DNA from: Bradyrhizobium diazoefficiens
GTDB taxonomy: Bacteria > Pseudomonadota > Alphaproteobacteria > Rhizobiales > Xanthobacteraceae
DNA: 64,000 nucleotides
NCBI RefSeq assembly: GCF_018131185.1
Contig: NZ_JAFCJE010000004.1
Span: 124,001-188,000, forward strand
Direction of reading: 5' to 3'
Part shown: positions 42,961-51,740 of the stretch, in pieces
Layout of the letters: every line of letters begins with the position of its first letter
Position numbering within the stretch: the stretch's first letter is position 1
The notes under the pieces: model-generated
The model's database searches: none
What the model was told of the DNA's origin: nothing
Seen by the model: the letters and a program-made list of their open reading frames with translations, nothing else
Position numbers and translations under genes: made by a program

Positions 42961-43446
42961 ATGAATTCTGATCGCAAGGCCGTCTGGTCCGCTCTGAAGG
43001 GCTGGCTTGCCGCCATCCTCGTCATCGCCGGCTTTGCCGTCGCCAGCGCGCCCGCCGACGCCGCCAGCTTCCAGCCGCTGGAGATCGTCACCAAGAACGG
43101 CGTGCAGGTGTTCTCGGTGGAAATGGCGACGACCGCGGAGGAGAAGGAGACCGGCCTGATGTACCGCAAGGAATTGGCGGACGGCAAAGGTATGCTGTTC
43201 GACTTCAATCCCGAGCAGGAAATCTCGATGTGGATGAAGAACACCTATGTCTCGCTCGACATGATCTTCATCCGCGCCGACGGCCGCATCCTGCGCATCG
43301 CCGAAAACACGGAGCCGATGTCGACCAAGATCGTCTCGTCCCGGGGGCCCGCCCGGGCCGTGCTGGAGGTGGTGGCGGGAACGGCGCAGAAATACGGAAT
43401 CCGTGTCGGCGACCGCGTCGGCCACCCGCTGTTCGGCAGCAAATAG
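42961..43446 (+). CDS. DUF192 family exported protein
   Basis: A 161-residue protein with an N-terminal membrane or signal segment (LAAILVIAGFAVASAPADA) and a DUF192 domain: EIVTKNGVQVFSVEMATTAEEKETGLMYRKEL, GMLFDFNPEQEISMWMKNTYVSLDMIFI, and SRGPARAVLEVVAGTAQKYGI. DUF192 proteins are small periplasmic beta proteins of unknown function. It lies 95 bases upstream of tRNA-Pro. Confidence 0.9.
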   Translation: MNSDRKAVWSALKGWLAAILVIAGFAVASAPADAASFQPLEIVTKNGVQVFSVEMATTAEEKETGLMYRKELADGKGMLFDFNPEQEISMWMKNTYVSLDMIFIRADGRILRIAENTEPMSTKIVSSRGPARAVLEVVAGTAQKYGIRVGDRVGHPLFGSK

Positions 43447-43541
43447 GGCGGGCTGCGAAGGGTGTCGTCAACCTTGCCGGCGCCAGTTTGTAAGCTTGCT
43501 GGCGCCTTTGGAAGCGTGTATCGACGGGGCTCGCCGGACAT

Positions 43542-43619
43542 TCGGGGTATAGCGCAGCCTGGTAGCGCGGCAGTTTTGGGTACTGCAGGTCGTTGGTTCG
43601 AATCCAGCTGCCCCGACCA
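43542..43619 (+). tRNA. tRNA-Pro, anticodon TGG
   Basis: A 78-base tRNA including an encoded CCA (43617-43619). The acceptor stem CGGGGTA/TGCCCCG pairs over 7 bp, the anticodon stem GCAGT/ACTGC encloses loop TTTGGGT with anticodon TGG at positions 34-36, and the T arm contains GGTTCGAATCC. No integrase or duplicated 3' end is seen downstream, so there is no sign of island insertion here. Confidence 0.97.
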
Positions 43620-43784
43620 GTCCCGACGTCATCTCAGGACGATTGTCCTCGCGAATTGACACGCGGTTCTTGACCTCGTTTCTCGACTTCCGCGCGATGT
43701 TTCAACGAATTGGGTCGGCCGGCCGGGATAGAATCGGCGGCGTCCGATCGAACCTTTGGCCGTCGCCATAGACAAATGTGTGTT

Positions 43785-43858
43785 GGGGATTTCAGCGCCC
43801 AATGTCTAACGGACGCCGCCAAGCGATAATATTCCGCTTGCGCGGCGTTGCGCTTTTT
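43785..43858 (+). ncRNA. Candidate small RNA B (paralogue of sRNA A)
   Basis: Starts GGGGATTTCAGCGCCCA (43785-43801), then a hairpin ACGCCGC-CAAGCG / CGCTTG-(C)-GCGGCGT (43813-43848) with loop ATAATATTC and ends TGCGCTTTTT. GAACC at 43750-43754 gives a -35 element at exactly the distance seen for sRNA A. The stem bases differ from A but compensate, so structure rather than sequence is conserved. Confidence 0.65.
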
Positions 43859-44351
43859 CGGCCGTCATTTGTCAGATGCGACCGAGCAACCTGAAGCGTG
43901 CCAGTCCGGTGGAAACGGCACGAACGGCCAGACCATCTGGTTATCGTTGGCGGCCTGCGGCGGCTCTTGCGCCGGCGTCCTTGCGACCAGCGCCATTCGC
44001 AGCGCCAGGCGCAGGTGTGCGCATTGCAGATTCATTTTGGTCGTCCCAACGAATCGTCTCGAAATTCATTACGAAATCTGACGTCAGCTCAATCGAATTG
44101 CGACGCGCCCAAGTCGGCGCTGCCATCTCAAATCGTAAACATTCTAAGAAACTCGACGCTCTCTTTCAACCGGTTCAGGTCCGAAGCCCACGAGAAGTAA
44201 GGTTGACCGGTTAGGTTAAGGATGAGCGGGTGTTGCGGCCGCTTTGGCCATCGTTATGAGATCGGGCTCGACCCGCGATGGGCTGCCTGCAATTCGTGCT
44301 CACACGAGGTCACAGTTCGTCGCAGCGCGCGTATCCTGTGAGTTTTGCGCC
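43859..44351. other. 493-base stretch without a convincing gene
   Basis: Base composition is less GC-rich than the flanks, particularly 44030-44220. Overlapping plus-strand ORFs of 60-110 codons lack ribosome-binding sites and have shadow-like, Arg/Ser-rich composition. CGGTTAGGTTAA at about 44209-44220 also occurs near 39410. It probably contains a promoter for the next small gene; nothing else was recognised. Confidence 0.4.
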
Positions 44352-44546
44352 ATGTCTTTCGATCGCAACTTCAAAGCCGCCGGTCCGCAATCGAGCTGGA
44401 GCGAGATTTGGCACCTCTGGACGGTGATCGTGCCCCGCCGCTCGATCAACGGACAACTCGTGATCGGCAAGGTCTGGCGCCGTCATGATGGTCGCGATTG
44501 GATCTACAGGAAATTCACCGAGTTCGACGGCGAGGAAGCGGCCTGA
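44352..44546 (+). CDS. Hypothetical protein, 64 residues
   Basis: MSFDRNFKAAGPQSSWSEIW is followed by HLWTVIVPRRSINGQLVIGK and an acidic end. Five aromatic Trp/Tyr residues and a balanced composition suggest a real small protein, but no ribosome-binding site is obvious and no family was recognised. An open frame extends upstream to 44244 without support. Confidence 0.5.
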   Translation: MSFDRNFKAAGPQSSWSEIWHLWTVIVPRRSINGQLVIGKVWRRHDGRDWIYRKFTEFDGEEAA

Positions 44547-44625
44547 AGCGCGATAGGCCCGTAGTGAGCCGTCATCGCCCCTTGCGTTAATGCTGAACCC
44601 GTTCGGCCGAGGGCCGTTGCCCGGC

Positions 44626-45024
44626 CTATCCCGGCGCCTGCACGCGCGGCAGCGGCAGTTTGAAGTGACGTTTCGCATAGGCGACGATTTCGGCGTCCGA
44701 AGGGTGATCGGCCGGTTCCACCGCAGCAATCCGTTTGCCGATATCGGGAGCGTTCGCGCGAATGTGGCTGGCAAGCTCCGTCTTTGCGCTCGCCGGGCCG
44801 ATGATGAGGATCTCGCCGGCATCGGCGAGGGCTTTGCTCACGTCAGCGTAGAACGCCTTGTCGGGAGCTGCGTGGCCGCTGCCGACGACGTTGGCCTTGT
44901 GATGAAGATGACGCGTCGGCAGTTGCGGGTGCAACGTGATTTCGTCGGAGCCGCTCAGGCCGAGATGGAAGATCCTGGCCTGCGAATGGTCGATCCATAT
45001 CACGGCATGAAAATGAGAGGGCAT
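44626..45024 (-). CDS. eRF1/baeRF-like 'translational machinery' protein
   Basis: A 132-residue protein beginning MPSHFHAVIWIDHSQARIFHLG, with VVGSGHAAPDKAFYADVSKALADAGEILIIGPASAKTELASHI in the middle. This matches the last domain (L7Ae-like) of archaeal-type release factor relatives and of a family often labelled translational machinery protein in rhizobia. Whether it contacts ribosomes is not known. It is convergent with the preceding small gene and divergent from nothing, lying downstream of opgC. Confidence 0.65.
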   Translation of the reverse strand: MPSHFHAVIWIDHSQARIFHLGLSGSDEITLHPQLPTRHLHHKANVVGSGHAAPDKAFYADVSKALADAGEILIIGPASAKTELASHIRANAPDIGKRIAAVEPADHPSDAEIVAYAKRHFKLPLPRVQAPG

Positions 45025-45206
45025 GTGCTTGGGCCTTGTCCGAGGGGAGGCCGCCGACGTCGATGCGGCGATGCGTGTCGCGACGACATTATGCCGGTCG
45101 GCGCCATCCCTGGTTGACCCAGGTCAATCGATCTCGGCCCGATCCGGCGGGGCGACCGAGCGCAGCGTTCCGCGAACGGTGCGCTCCGAACGGCAGCGTT
45201 CCCGGC

Positions 45207-46373
45207 TCAGGCCGCCTTCGCCGCGGGCTTGGGAGGCGGCGGCTTCAGCGGCTTGTCCTGCTTCTTCGACCACGAGATGTAATAGGCTACCGTGGTCATG
45301 ATCGCGATGCCGGCGACGCTGACGAAGATCTGCGCGAGCAGCGAGCCCGAGCTCATCGACAGCTCGAAATGGCCGACGAAGGACAGGAACACGCCGACGC
45401 AGAACACGGCGAGCGACTGCTGGCCGCAGACGATCAACGGATCGAACACCTTCCACTCCAGGCCCGGCCATTCCTTCGGCACGAAGCGGATCACGAGAAT
45501 CACGATCACGACGAAGTGGATGAAGCGATAGGGGGCGAGGTTGGTCTTGTCGTTCGGGTTGAAGGCCGAGAACAGCCACTCGGGGAACATACCGCCGAAG
45601 GTCGGGAAGCGGCCGGCCATGGTCATGACCAGCGCGAACAGGAGATAGCCGACGCAGAGGTAGAGCGTGATCGGCGCGTTGATCAGCGTCATCGAGCGGC
45701 GTGCGCCCCCCATCGCGCACCAGGCTCCGAACACGAACAGCACCTGCCAGCAATACGGGTTGAAGTACCACTGACCGGCCGGATAGGCGTTCAAATTCCA
45801 GCCGAAGTGACGCGCGGCCAGCCACAGCACGATCGACAGCATCATCGTGAGATCGGGCTTGCGCAGCATGAACCACAGCACCGGCGGAAACAGTCCCATC
45901 AGCACGATGTAGAGCGGCAGCACGTCGAGATTGAGCGGCTTGAAGCGCAGGAACAGCCCCTGGCGCAGCGTCTCGGTGGCGTTGTCGACGAGGCCGGCGA
46001 CGTTGAACTCGTTGATCATCTCGGAATCGCCGAAGCGCAGCGCCAGATAGCTGATCGAGGCGATATAGATCACGAACAGGATGATGTGGGCGACGTAGAG
46101 CTGCCAAACCCGCTTGGTCAGCCGGGTGGCGCCGACGATGAAGCCACGGTCCAGCATCATCCGCGCATAGACGAAGGAGGCGGTGTAGCCGGAGATGAAG
46201 ACGAACAGGTCGGCGGCGTCGGAAAAGCCGTAATTGCGCGTCGTGATCCAATTCACGACGTTGTCGGGAATGTGGTCGAGGAAGATCGCCCAATTCGCGA
46301 CGCCGCGAAACAGGTCGAGCCTGAGGTCACGGCCCTTGTCAGGGAGCGTGGCATTGATGTTCAGGAAGGCCAT
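45207..46373 (-). CDS. opgC: OpgC family membrane acyltransferase
   Basis: A 388-residue polytopic membrane protein of the OpgC group of acyltransferase 3-like proteins, which attach succinyl groups to periplasmic glucans. The N-terminal GRDLRLDLFRGVANWAIFLDHIPDN motif is diagnostic, and ten or so membrane segments follow. The ATG at 46373 gives the start MAFLNINATLPDKGRDLRLD; upstream codons do not fit. In Bradyrhizobium the target would be cyclic beta glucans. The C-terminus is Pro/Lys/Ala-rich. Confidence 0.9.
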   Translation of the reverse strand: MAFLNINATLPDKGRDLRLDLFRGVANWAIFLDHIPDNVVNWITTRNYGFSDAADLFVFISGYTASFVYARMMLDRGFIVGATRLTKRVWQLYVAHIILFVIYIASISYLALRFGDSEMINEFNVAGLVDNATETLRQGLFLRFKPLNLDVLPLYIVLMGLFPPVLWFMLRKPDLTMMLSIVLWLAARHFGWNLNAYPAGQWYFNPYCWQVLFVFGAWCAMGGARRSMTLINAPITLYLCVGYLLFALVMTMAGRFPTFGGMFPEWLFSAFNPNDKTNLAPYRFIHFVVIVILVIRFVPKEWPGLEWKVFDPLIVCGQQSLAVFCVGVFLSFVGHFELSMSSGSLLAQIFVSVAGIAIMTTVAYYISWSKKQDKPLKPPPPKPAAKAA

Positions 46374-46627
46374 GCGACGGGAGCTCTCGGAGGGGCGGTT
46401 TACACTGACGTCAGCGAAGGAGTGCCGCCGGGCGGGGCCCCGGCGCGGAAGGCGGGTACGCAATTGTCACGGTGCAGCATAATGACTATACCGTTGGCGA
46501 GGGTGCCGGGGGCCGGAATCACCGATCAGTTCCCAATTGGTGTCTCTATACTATCCCTGAGGTTTCCACCAACTGCTACCGTGACGCATCGAAATCGAAC
46601 GATAAAGACGAAGAGGCCGGACCGCAA

Positions 46628-46933
46628 ATGACCGCACGGATTTTCAAGCCCGCCAAGAACGCGATGCAATCCGGACGCTCCAAGACCAGGGAATGGCAGC
46701 TCGACTACGAGCCGGAGCAGCCGCGTTCGGTCGAGCCCCTGATGGGCTGGACCTCGTCCGGCGACATGAAGCAGCAGATCACGCTGCGCTTTCACTCCAA
46801 GGAAGAGGCGATCGCTTATTGCGAGCGCAAGGGCATCGCCTACCAGGTGATCGAGCCGCAGGATTCGATCCGCCGGCCGGTCGCCTACGCCGATAATTTC
46901 TCATTCCGCCGCGGCGAGCCCTGGACGCATTGA
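46628..46933 (+). CDS. ETC complex I subunit (NDUFS4-like)
   Basis: A 101-residue homologue of the 18-kDa NDUFS4 accessory subunit of NADH:ubiquinone oxidoreductase. Visible hallmarks: ARIFKPAKNAMQSGRSKTREWQLDY, then PLMGWTSSGDM, FHSKEEAIAYCERKGI, and YADNFSFRRGEPWTH. Length is that of alphaproteobacterial subunits without the mitochondrial presequence. It is monocistronic, away from the nuo operon, as is usual. Confidence 0.93.
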   Translation: MTARIFKPAKNAMQSGRSKTREWQLDYEPEQPRSVEPLMGWTSSGDMKQQITLRFHSKEEAIAYCERKGIAYQVIEPQDSIRRPVAYADNFSFRRGEPWTH

Positions 46934-47256
46934 GGGCGCGGGCGGCCAGGCCGCCCGGTGAGGTCATCGTGAACCGTCGTGCCCGGGATCGTCCCGGGCA
47001 TACCCGGGGACGCGAACTCGGCCTGCATGGTTCGCCCGGCGATGCAAGCATCGTCCGGAGACGCCCGCTTTGGCCGGCTCCTCACCATGACGGTCTGCGC
47101 CCCGAAACGTGGCCTGATCCTGAGAGACTGCCGCAGGCGGGCCTCAGGCAAACTTCCCGCCACGCTCTTGCAGCCCCGAGGAAGCCCAAGGTGGTTGGCA
47201 CCCATTCCGCTCCGTGCTTCGCTGCGCCGCATGACACGACCATAACGAGGTGGGGG
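46934..47256. other. Intergenic region with two strong palindromes
   Basis: GGGCGGCC-A-GGCCGCCC (46940-46956) begins right after the NDUFS4-like gene, and TGCCCGGGA-TCG-TCCCGGGCA (46980-47000) follows. Both can form very stable hairpins but lack T-runs. The rest up to the Lrp gene shows no credible ORF and should contain its promoter. Confidence 0.6.
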
Positions 47257-47751
47257 ATGGCGGGGCGGGACCAGCTCGACGGCGTCGATCTGAAGATCTT
47301 ATCCGAGTTGCAGCAGGACGGACGGGTGCGCAACAACGAGCTGGCGCTGCGCGTCGGTGTGTCCGCACCCAACTGCCTGCGGCGCCTGAAATCGCTGTTC
47401 AGTCGCGGCGTGATCCGCGCGGTGCGCGCGGTCATCGACGAACGGCTGCTCGGCTATGAGGTGGTGTCGTTCGTCTCGATCCAGCTCGGCAGCCAAGCCC
47501 AGCCGGTGCTGGAGGCGTTCGAGAGCTCGATCGCTGCGATCCCGCGCATCCAGCAGTGCTGGCGGATTTCAGGCGACACCGACTATCTCCTCAAATGCGT
47601 GGCGCCGAACGTCGAGAGCATGCGCCAGCAGCTGCTGCATTTCGCAGCAATGCCCGATGTGAAGAACGTTCGGAGCTTCCCGGTGTTGGGGGTCGCCAAG
47701 GATGTGCCGCTGCCGTTGCAGGAGAGTCCGCGGGGCGCTTCGGCAGGATAG
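47257..47751 (+). CDS. Lrp/AsnC family transcriptional regulator
   Basis: A 164-residue regulator: N-terminal winged helix (LDGVDLKILSELQQDGRVRNNELALRVGVSAPNCLRRLKSL) and a C-terminal RAM/AsnC ligand domain (VSFVSIQLGSQAQPVLEAF ... GDTDYLLKCVAPNVE). It probably senses an amino acid. GGTGGGGG precedes the ATG at 47257. The nearest possible target is the leucine catabolic cluster 1.2 kb away, but that has its own AraC regulator. Confidence 0.92.
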   Translation: MAGRDQLDGVDLKILSELQQDGRVRNNELALRVGVSAPNCLRRLKSLFSRGVIRAVRAVIDERLLGYEVVSFVSIQLGSQAQPVLEAFESSIAAIPRIQQCWRISGDTDYLLKCVAPNVESMRQQLLHFAAMPDVKNVRSFPVLGVAKDVPLPLQESPRGASAG

Positions 47752-47793
47752 GCACGACGCTGTAGACGATGGCCCGGCGCGCCGTTGCGCGCC

Positions 47794-48822
47794 TCACCGG
47801 TACCGGCCGCGGAATTCGCGCGGGCTTGCTCCGGTCCAGCTGCGGAAGGCGCGCGAAAAGCTCTTCTCGTTGCGAAACCCTGCGATCTCCGCGATACGTT
47901 TGATCGGGGCGCGATCACGCATCAGCTCCTGCTTGGCGAGCTCGAATTTTGCTTCTTCCTTGAGATCGCGCAACGAGGTTGCTTCCTCGCGCAGGCGCCG
48001 ATGCATGGTGCGGGTAGAGAGCGCAAGCTCGCTCGCGACGTCCTCGGCGCCGAGGCTGCGTCCCCGCGCATTGCGGAGCACGCGGCGGACACGCTCGACC
48101 AGCAGGCGGTCGCGGCGATAGGGCAGCACGGTCAGCCTGAGCGCGCCTTTGAGCATGTTGTCGAGATCGGCGGCGCTGCGCGTGAGCGGCAGCGAGAGAT
48201 AATGCTTGTCGAAGACGATGCGGGCGCGGTCGGCGCCGAAGCGGATGTTCCGGCAAAAGATGGTCGGATAGACCGAGACATGACCGGGCTCTGGGTAAGG
48301 GAATTCCGCCGCGCGGAGCGCGATCGCGGAATCCACCGCCCAACAGGAGAAGCCGAGCACGTAGCGAAGCAGGGTGACGAGGCAGAATTCGCGTAAGGCC
48401 CCGAGATCGCGCAGCTCCCGGATGGACACCACGGCGGTCTCGTCGCCAACCTCGAGATCGAGCTGCACGTCCTCGGTGAGCAGGAGGTGATGGCGGCACC
48501 AGCGCTTGAGCGCGACCTCCAGCGTCGGCGCCGTGATCGAGGCGCGGCACAGCATGCCATAGGAGCCCCAAGGCAGCCGCCGCGAGAACCAGCCGAGCGC
48601 CTCGTCATCCAACTCGCGCATGGCATGGCCCGCCAGGGCCTCGAACTGGGCCGCGGTGACCCGCCCGTCCGGAGAATTGACAAGGTCCGGCGCTACCTGA
48701 CCCCGGCTTAACGCCTCGGCCGGGTCGCGGCCGTAGCGCGCATAGGCCGCAACCACGCCGCGGACGAAGGCGGCGGGAGTCACGGCGCGGCGCGAGGTCG
48801 CGGTGGCGGCTTGAAAAGTCAT
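47794..48822 (-). CDS. AraC family regulator (Arabinose_bd-type N-domain)
   Basis: A 342-residue regulator: N-terminal ligand domain of the OruR/ArgR-like type (VTPAAFVRGVVAAYARYGRDPAEAL...ALGWFSRRLPWGSYGMLCRA) and a C-terminal double helix-turn-helix (DVASELALSTRTMHRRLREE; IKRIAEIAGFRNEKSFSRAF). It is divergently transcribed from ivd with 112 bases between, and is the obvious candidate regulator of the isovaleryl-CoA pathway genes. Confidence 0.9.
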   Translation of the reverse strand: MTFQAATATSRRAVTPAAFVRGVVAAYARYGRDPAEALSRGQVAPDLVNSPDGRVTAAQFEALAGHAMRELDDEALGWFSRRLPWGSYGMLCRASITAPTLEVALKRWCRHHLLLTEDVQLDLEVGDETAVVSIRELRDLGALREFCLVTLLRYVLGFSCWAVDSAIALRAAEFPYPEPGHVSVYPTIFCRNIRFGADRARIVFDKHYLSLPLTRSAADLDNMLKGALRLTVLPYRRDRLLVERVRRVLRNARGRSLGAEDVASELALSTRTMHRRLREEATSLRDLKEEAKFELAKQELMRDRAPIKRIAEIAGFRNEKSFSRAFRSWTGASPREFRGRYR

Positions 48823-48934
48823 CGGAACTCCCTCCGGAAAATCCTCGCCAAGTTTGGCGGAAAATGCAACCTTTTCGACCGCAAGAGGGCCGCGATACCG
48901 CTAGGTTCAGAGCCCAAAATACGGAGGAATCGCC

Positions 48935-50107
48935 TTGAACATCCCGAGCATCGACTTCGATCTTGGCGAAGACATCGGCATGCTGCGCGACACGCTTCGC
49001 GCCTTCGTGGAGGCGGAGATCACTCCGCGCGCGGCTGAGATCGAGAAGGCCAATCTGTTTCCCGCGGACCTCTGGAAGCGCTTCGGCGACCTCGGCCTGC
49101 TCGGCATGACCGCGCCGGAGCAGTATGGCGGCTCCAGCATGGGCTATCTCGCCCATATCGTCGCCATGGAGGAGATTTCGCGCGGCTCGGCCGCGGTCGG
49201 GCTGTCCTACGGCGCGCATTCCAACCTCTGCGTCAACCAGATCCGCCGCAACGGCAACGACGCGCAGCGCCAGCGCTATTTGCCGAAGCTGATCTCCGGC
49301 GAATATGTCGGCGCGCTCGCGATGTCCGAGCCGGGCGCCGGCTCGGACGTCGTCTCGATGAAGCTACGCGCCGACAAGCGCGGCGACCGCTATGTGCTCA
49401 ACGGCTCGAAGATGTGGATCACCAATGGCGGCGATGCCGACGTGCTGGTGGTCTACGCCAAGACCGATCCGGAGGCCGGCCCGCGCGGCATGACCGCGTT
49501 CCTCGTCGAGAAGGGTTTTAAGGGCTTCACCCACGGCCAGCATCTCGACAAGCTCGGCATGCGCGGATCCAACACCTATCCCTTGTTCTTCGACGAGTGC
49601 GAGGTGCCGGAGGAGAACGTGATGGGCAAAGTGGGCGAGGGCGTCAAGGTGCTGATGTCCGGCCTCGACTATGAGCGCGCAGTGCTCTCGGGTGGCCCGC
49701 TCGGCATCATGGCGGCCTGCATGGACGCGGTCGTACCCTACATGCACGAGCGCAAGCAGTTCGGTCAGCCGATCGGCGACTTCCAGCTGATGCAGGGCAA
49801 GCTTGCCGACATGTATGCGACCTGGCAGGCGACGCGCGCCTATGTCTATGCGGTGGGCCGCGCTTGCGACCGTGCCGATCACGCGCGCAGCTTGCGCAAG
49901 GATGCGGCTGCTGCGATTCTCTATTCCGCGGAGAAGGCAACCTGGATGGCGGGCGAGGCGATCCAGGCGCTCGGCGGGGTTGGCTACACCAGCGAATTCC
50001 CCGTGGGGCGTCTCTGGCGTGACGCAAAACTCTACGAGATCGGTGCGGGCACCTCGGAGGTCCGCCGCATGCTGATCGGTCGCGAACTGATGGCCGAGAC
50101 GGCTTAG
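48935..50107 (+). CDS. ivd: Isovaleryl-CoA dehydrogenase
   Basis: A 390-residue FAD acyl-CoA dehydrogenase that oxidises isovaleryl-CoA to 3-methylcrotonyl-CoA, step one of the cluster. Visible motifs: [56 protein letters not shown], and [49 protein letters not shown] contains the Glu position characteristic of isovaleryl-CoA dehydrogenases. Operon context with methylcrotonyl-CoA carboxylase confirms the substrate. Confidence 0.94.
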   Translation: MNIPSIDFDLGEDIGMLRDTLRAFVEAEITPRAAEIEKANLFPADLWKRFGDLGLLGMTAPEQYGGSSMGYLAHIVAMEEISRGSAAVGLSYGAHSNLCVNQIRRNGNDAQRQRYLPKLISGEYVGALAMSEPGAGSDVVSMKLRADKRGDRYVLNGSKMWITNGGDADVLVVYAKTDPEAGPRGMTAFLVEKGFKGFTHGQHLDKLGMRGSNTYPLFFDECEVPEENVMGKVGEGVKVLMSGLDYERAVLSGGPLGIMAACMDAVVPYMHERKQFGQPIGDFQLMQGKLADMYATWQATRAYVYAVGRACDRADHARSLRKDAAAAILYSAEKATWMAGEAIQALGGVGYTSEFPVGRLWRDAKLYEIGAGTSEVRRMLIGRELMAETA

Positions 50108-50131
50108 AACCTTCACTTCATTGGAATCATC

Positions 50132-51736
50132 ATGCCGCTCCATTCCAGCATCGATCCGTCATCATCAGACTTTGCGTGCAATTCAGAGGCTATGCGCACC
50201 CTCGTCGCGGACCTGCGCGAGAAGCTCAGTCAGGTCGCCGGCGGGGGCGGCGAGGTCTCGCGCAACCGCCACACCGCGCGCGGCAAGATGCTGGCCCGCC
50301 AGCGCGTCGATCTGCTGGTCGATCCCGGAACCTCGTTCCTGGAGCTGTCGCCACTCGCGGCGTATGGCCTCTATGGCGGCGACGTGCATTCGGCGAGCGT
50401 CGTCACGGGGGTCGGGCGCATCGCGGGACGCGAATGCGTGATCGTGGCCAATGACGCCACCATCAAGGGCGGCACTTACTACCCGATGACCGTGAAGAAG
50501 CATCTACGTGCGCAGGACGTCGCGCGGCAGAACAATCTTCCTTGCGTCTACATGGTGGATTCCGGCGGCGCCTTTCTGCCGCTGCAGGACGAGATCTTTC
50601 CAGACGAGCGGCATTTCGGCCGCATCTTCTATAACCAGGCGCAGATGTCGTCACAGGGCATTCCGCAGATCGCGATCGTGATGGGCTCCTGCACGGCCGG
50701 CGGCGCCTATGTGCCCGCGATGTCCGACGAGAGCATCATCGTGCGCAACCAGGGCACCATCTTCCTCGGCGGTCCGCCGCTGGTGAAGGCGGCGACCGGC
50801 GAGGTGGTCAGCGCCGAGGAGCTCGGTGGCGCGGACGTGCATTCGCGGCAGTCCGGCGTGACCGACCATTACGCCCAGAACGATGCCCATGCGATCGGAA
50901 TCGCGCGGCGCATCGTCGGCACGTTGAAACCGCCGGCGCGGCCGAACCTCAACATGCATCCACCGCGCGAGCCGCTGTTTGCGGCGGAGGAGATCTACGG
51001 CGTGGTGCCGGTCGACGGCAGAAAGCCGTTCGACGTGCGCGACATCATCGCGCGCGTGGTTGATGGTTCCGAATTCGACGAATTCAAGAAACTCTACGGC
51101 ACGACGCTGGTGTGCGGCTTCGCCCATATCTGGGGCTATCCAGTCGGCATCATCGCCAACAACGGCATTCTCTTCAGTGAGAGTTCGCTGAAAGGTGCGC
51201 ATTTCATCGAGCTGTGCTGCCAGCGCGGCATTCCCCTGGTGTTCCTGCAGAACATCACCGGCTTCATGGTCGGCAAGAAGTACGAGGCCGGCGGCATCGC
51301 GCGCGACGGCGCCAAGCTGGTGACGGCGGTCGCGACCGCCTCGGTGCCGAAATTCACCGTCGTGATCGGCGGCTCCTATGGCGCCGGCAATTACGGCATG
51401 TGCGGCCGTGCCTATTCACCGCGCTTCCTCTGGATGTGGCCGAATGCGCGCATCTCGGTGATGGGCGGCGAGCAGGCCTCGATGGTGCTGAGCCAGGTCC
51501 GGCGTGACAATATCGAGGCCAAGGGCGACAGCTGGTCGAAGGACGAGGAAGATAAATTCCGCGAGCCCATCCGCGCGCAATATGAGAGCCAGGGGCACCC
51601 ATATTACGCGACCGCGCGCCTCTGGGACGACGGCGTGATCGACCCGGCCGATACGCGCCTCGTGCTCGGCCTCGGCCTCTCGGCGGCGTCGAATGCGCCT
51701 ATCGAGCCGACGAAATTCGGCCTGTTCAGGATGTGA
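50132..51736 (+). CDS. mccB: Methylcrotonoyl-CoA carboxylase, carboxyltransferase (beta) subunit
   Basis: A 534-residue carboxyltransferase subunit. It carries [29 protein letters not shown] at the start, [46 protein letters not shown], and the biotin/CoA-site [24 protein letters not shown]. These are typical of MCC rather than propionyl-CoA carboxylase. It pairs with MccA to convert 3-methylcrotonyl-CoA to 3-methylglutaconyl-CoA. It starts 24 bases after ivd. Confidence 0.95.
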   Translation: MPLHSSIDPSSSDFACNSEAMRTLVADLREKLSQVAGGGGEVSRNRHTARGKMLARQRVDLLVDPGTSFLELSPLAAYGLYGGDVHSASVVTGVGRIAGRECVIVANDATIKGGTYYPMTVKKHLRAQDVARQNNLPCVYMVDSGGAFLPLQDEIFPDERHFGRIFYNQAQMSSQGIPQIAIVMGSCTAGGAYVPAMSDESIIVRNQGTIFLGGPPLVKAATGEVVSAEELGGADVHSRQSGVTDHYAQNDAHAIGIARRIVGTLKPPARPNLNMHPPREPLFAAEEIYGVVPVDGRKPFDVRDIIARVVDGSEFDEFKKLYGTTLVCGFAHIWGYPVGIIANNGILFSESSLKGAHFIELCCQRGIPLVFLQNITGFMVGKKYEAGGIARDGAKLVTAVATASVPKFTVVIGGSYGAGNYGMCGRAYSPRFLWMWPNARISVMGGEQASMVLSQVRRDNIEAKGDSWSKDEEDKFREPIRAQYESQGHPYYATARLWDDGVIDPADTRLVLGLGLSAASNAPIEPTKFGLFRM

Positions 51737-51740
51737 TGCG

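Noticed and set aside
43542..44351. Genomic island insertion at tRNA-Pro
   Set aside because: No integrase, no repeated tRNA 3' end and no accessory gene block downstream; only a short gene-poor stretch.
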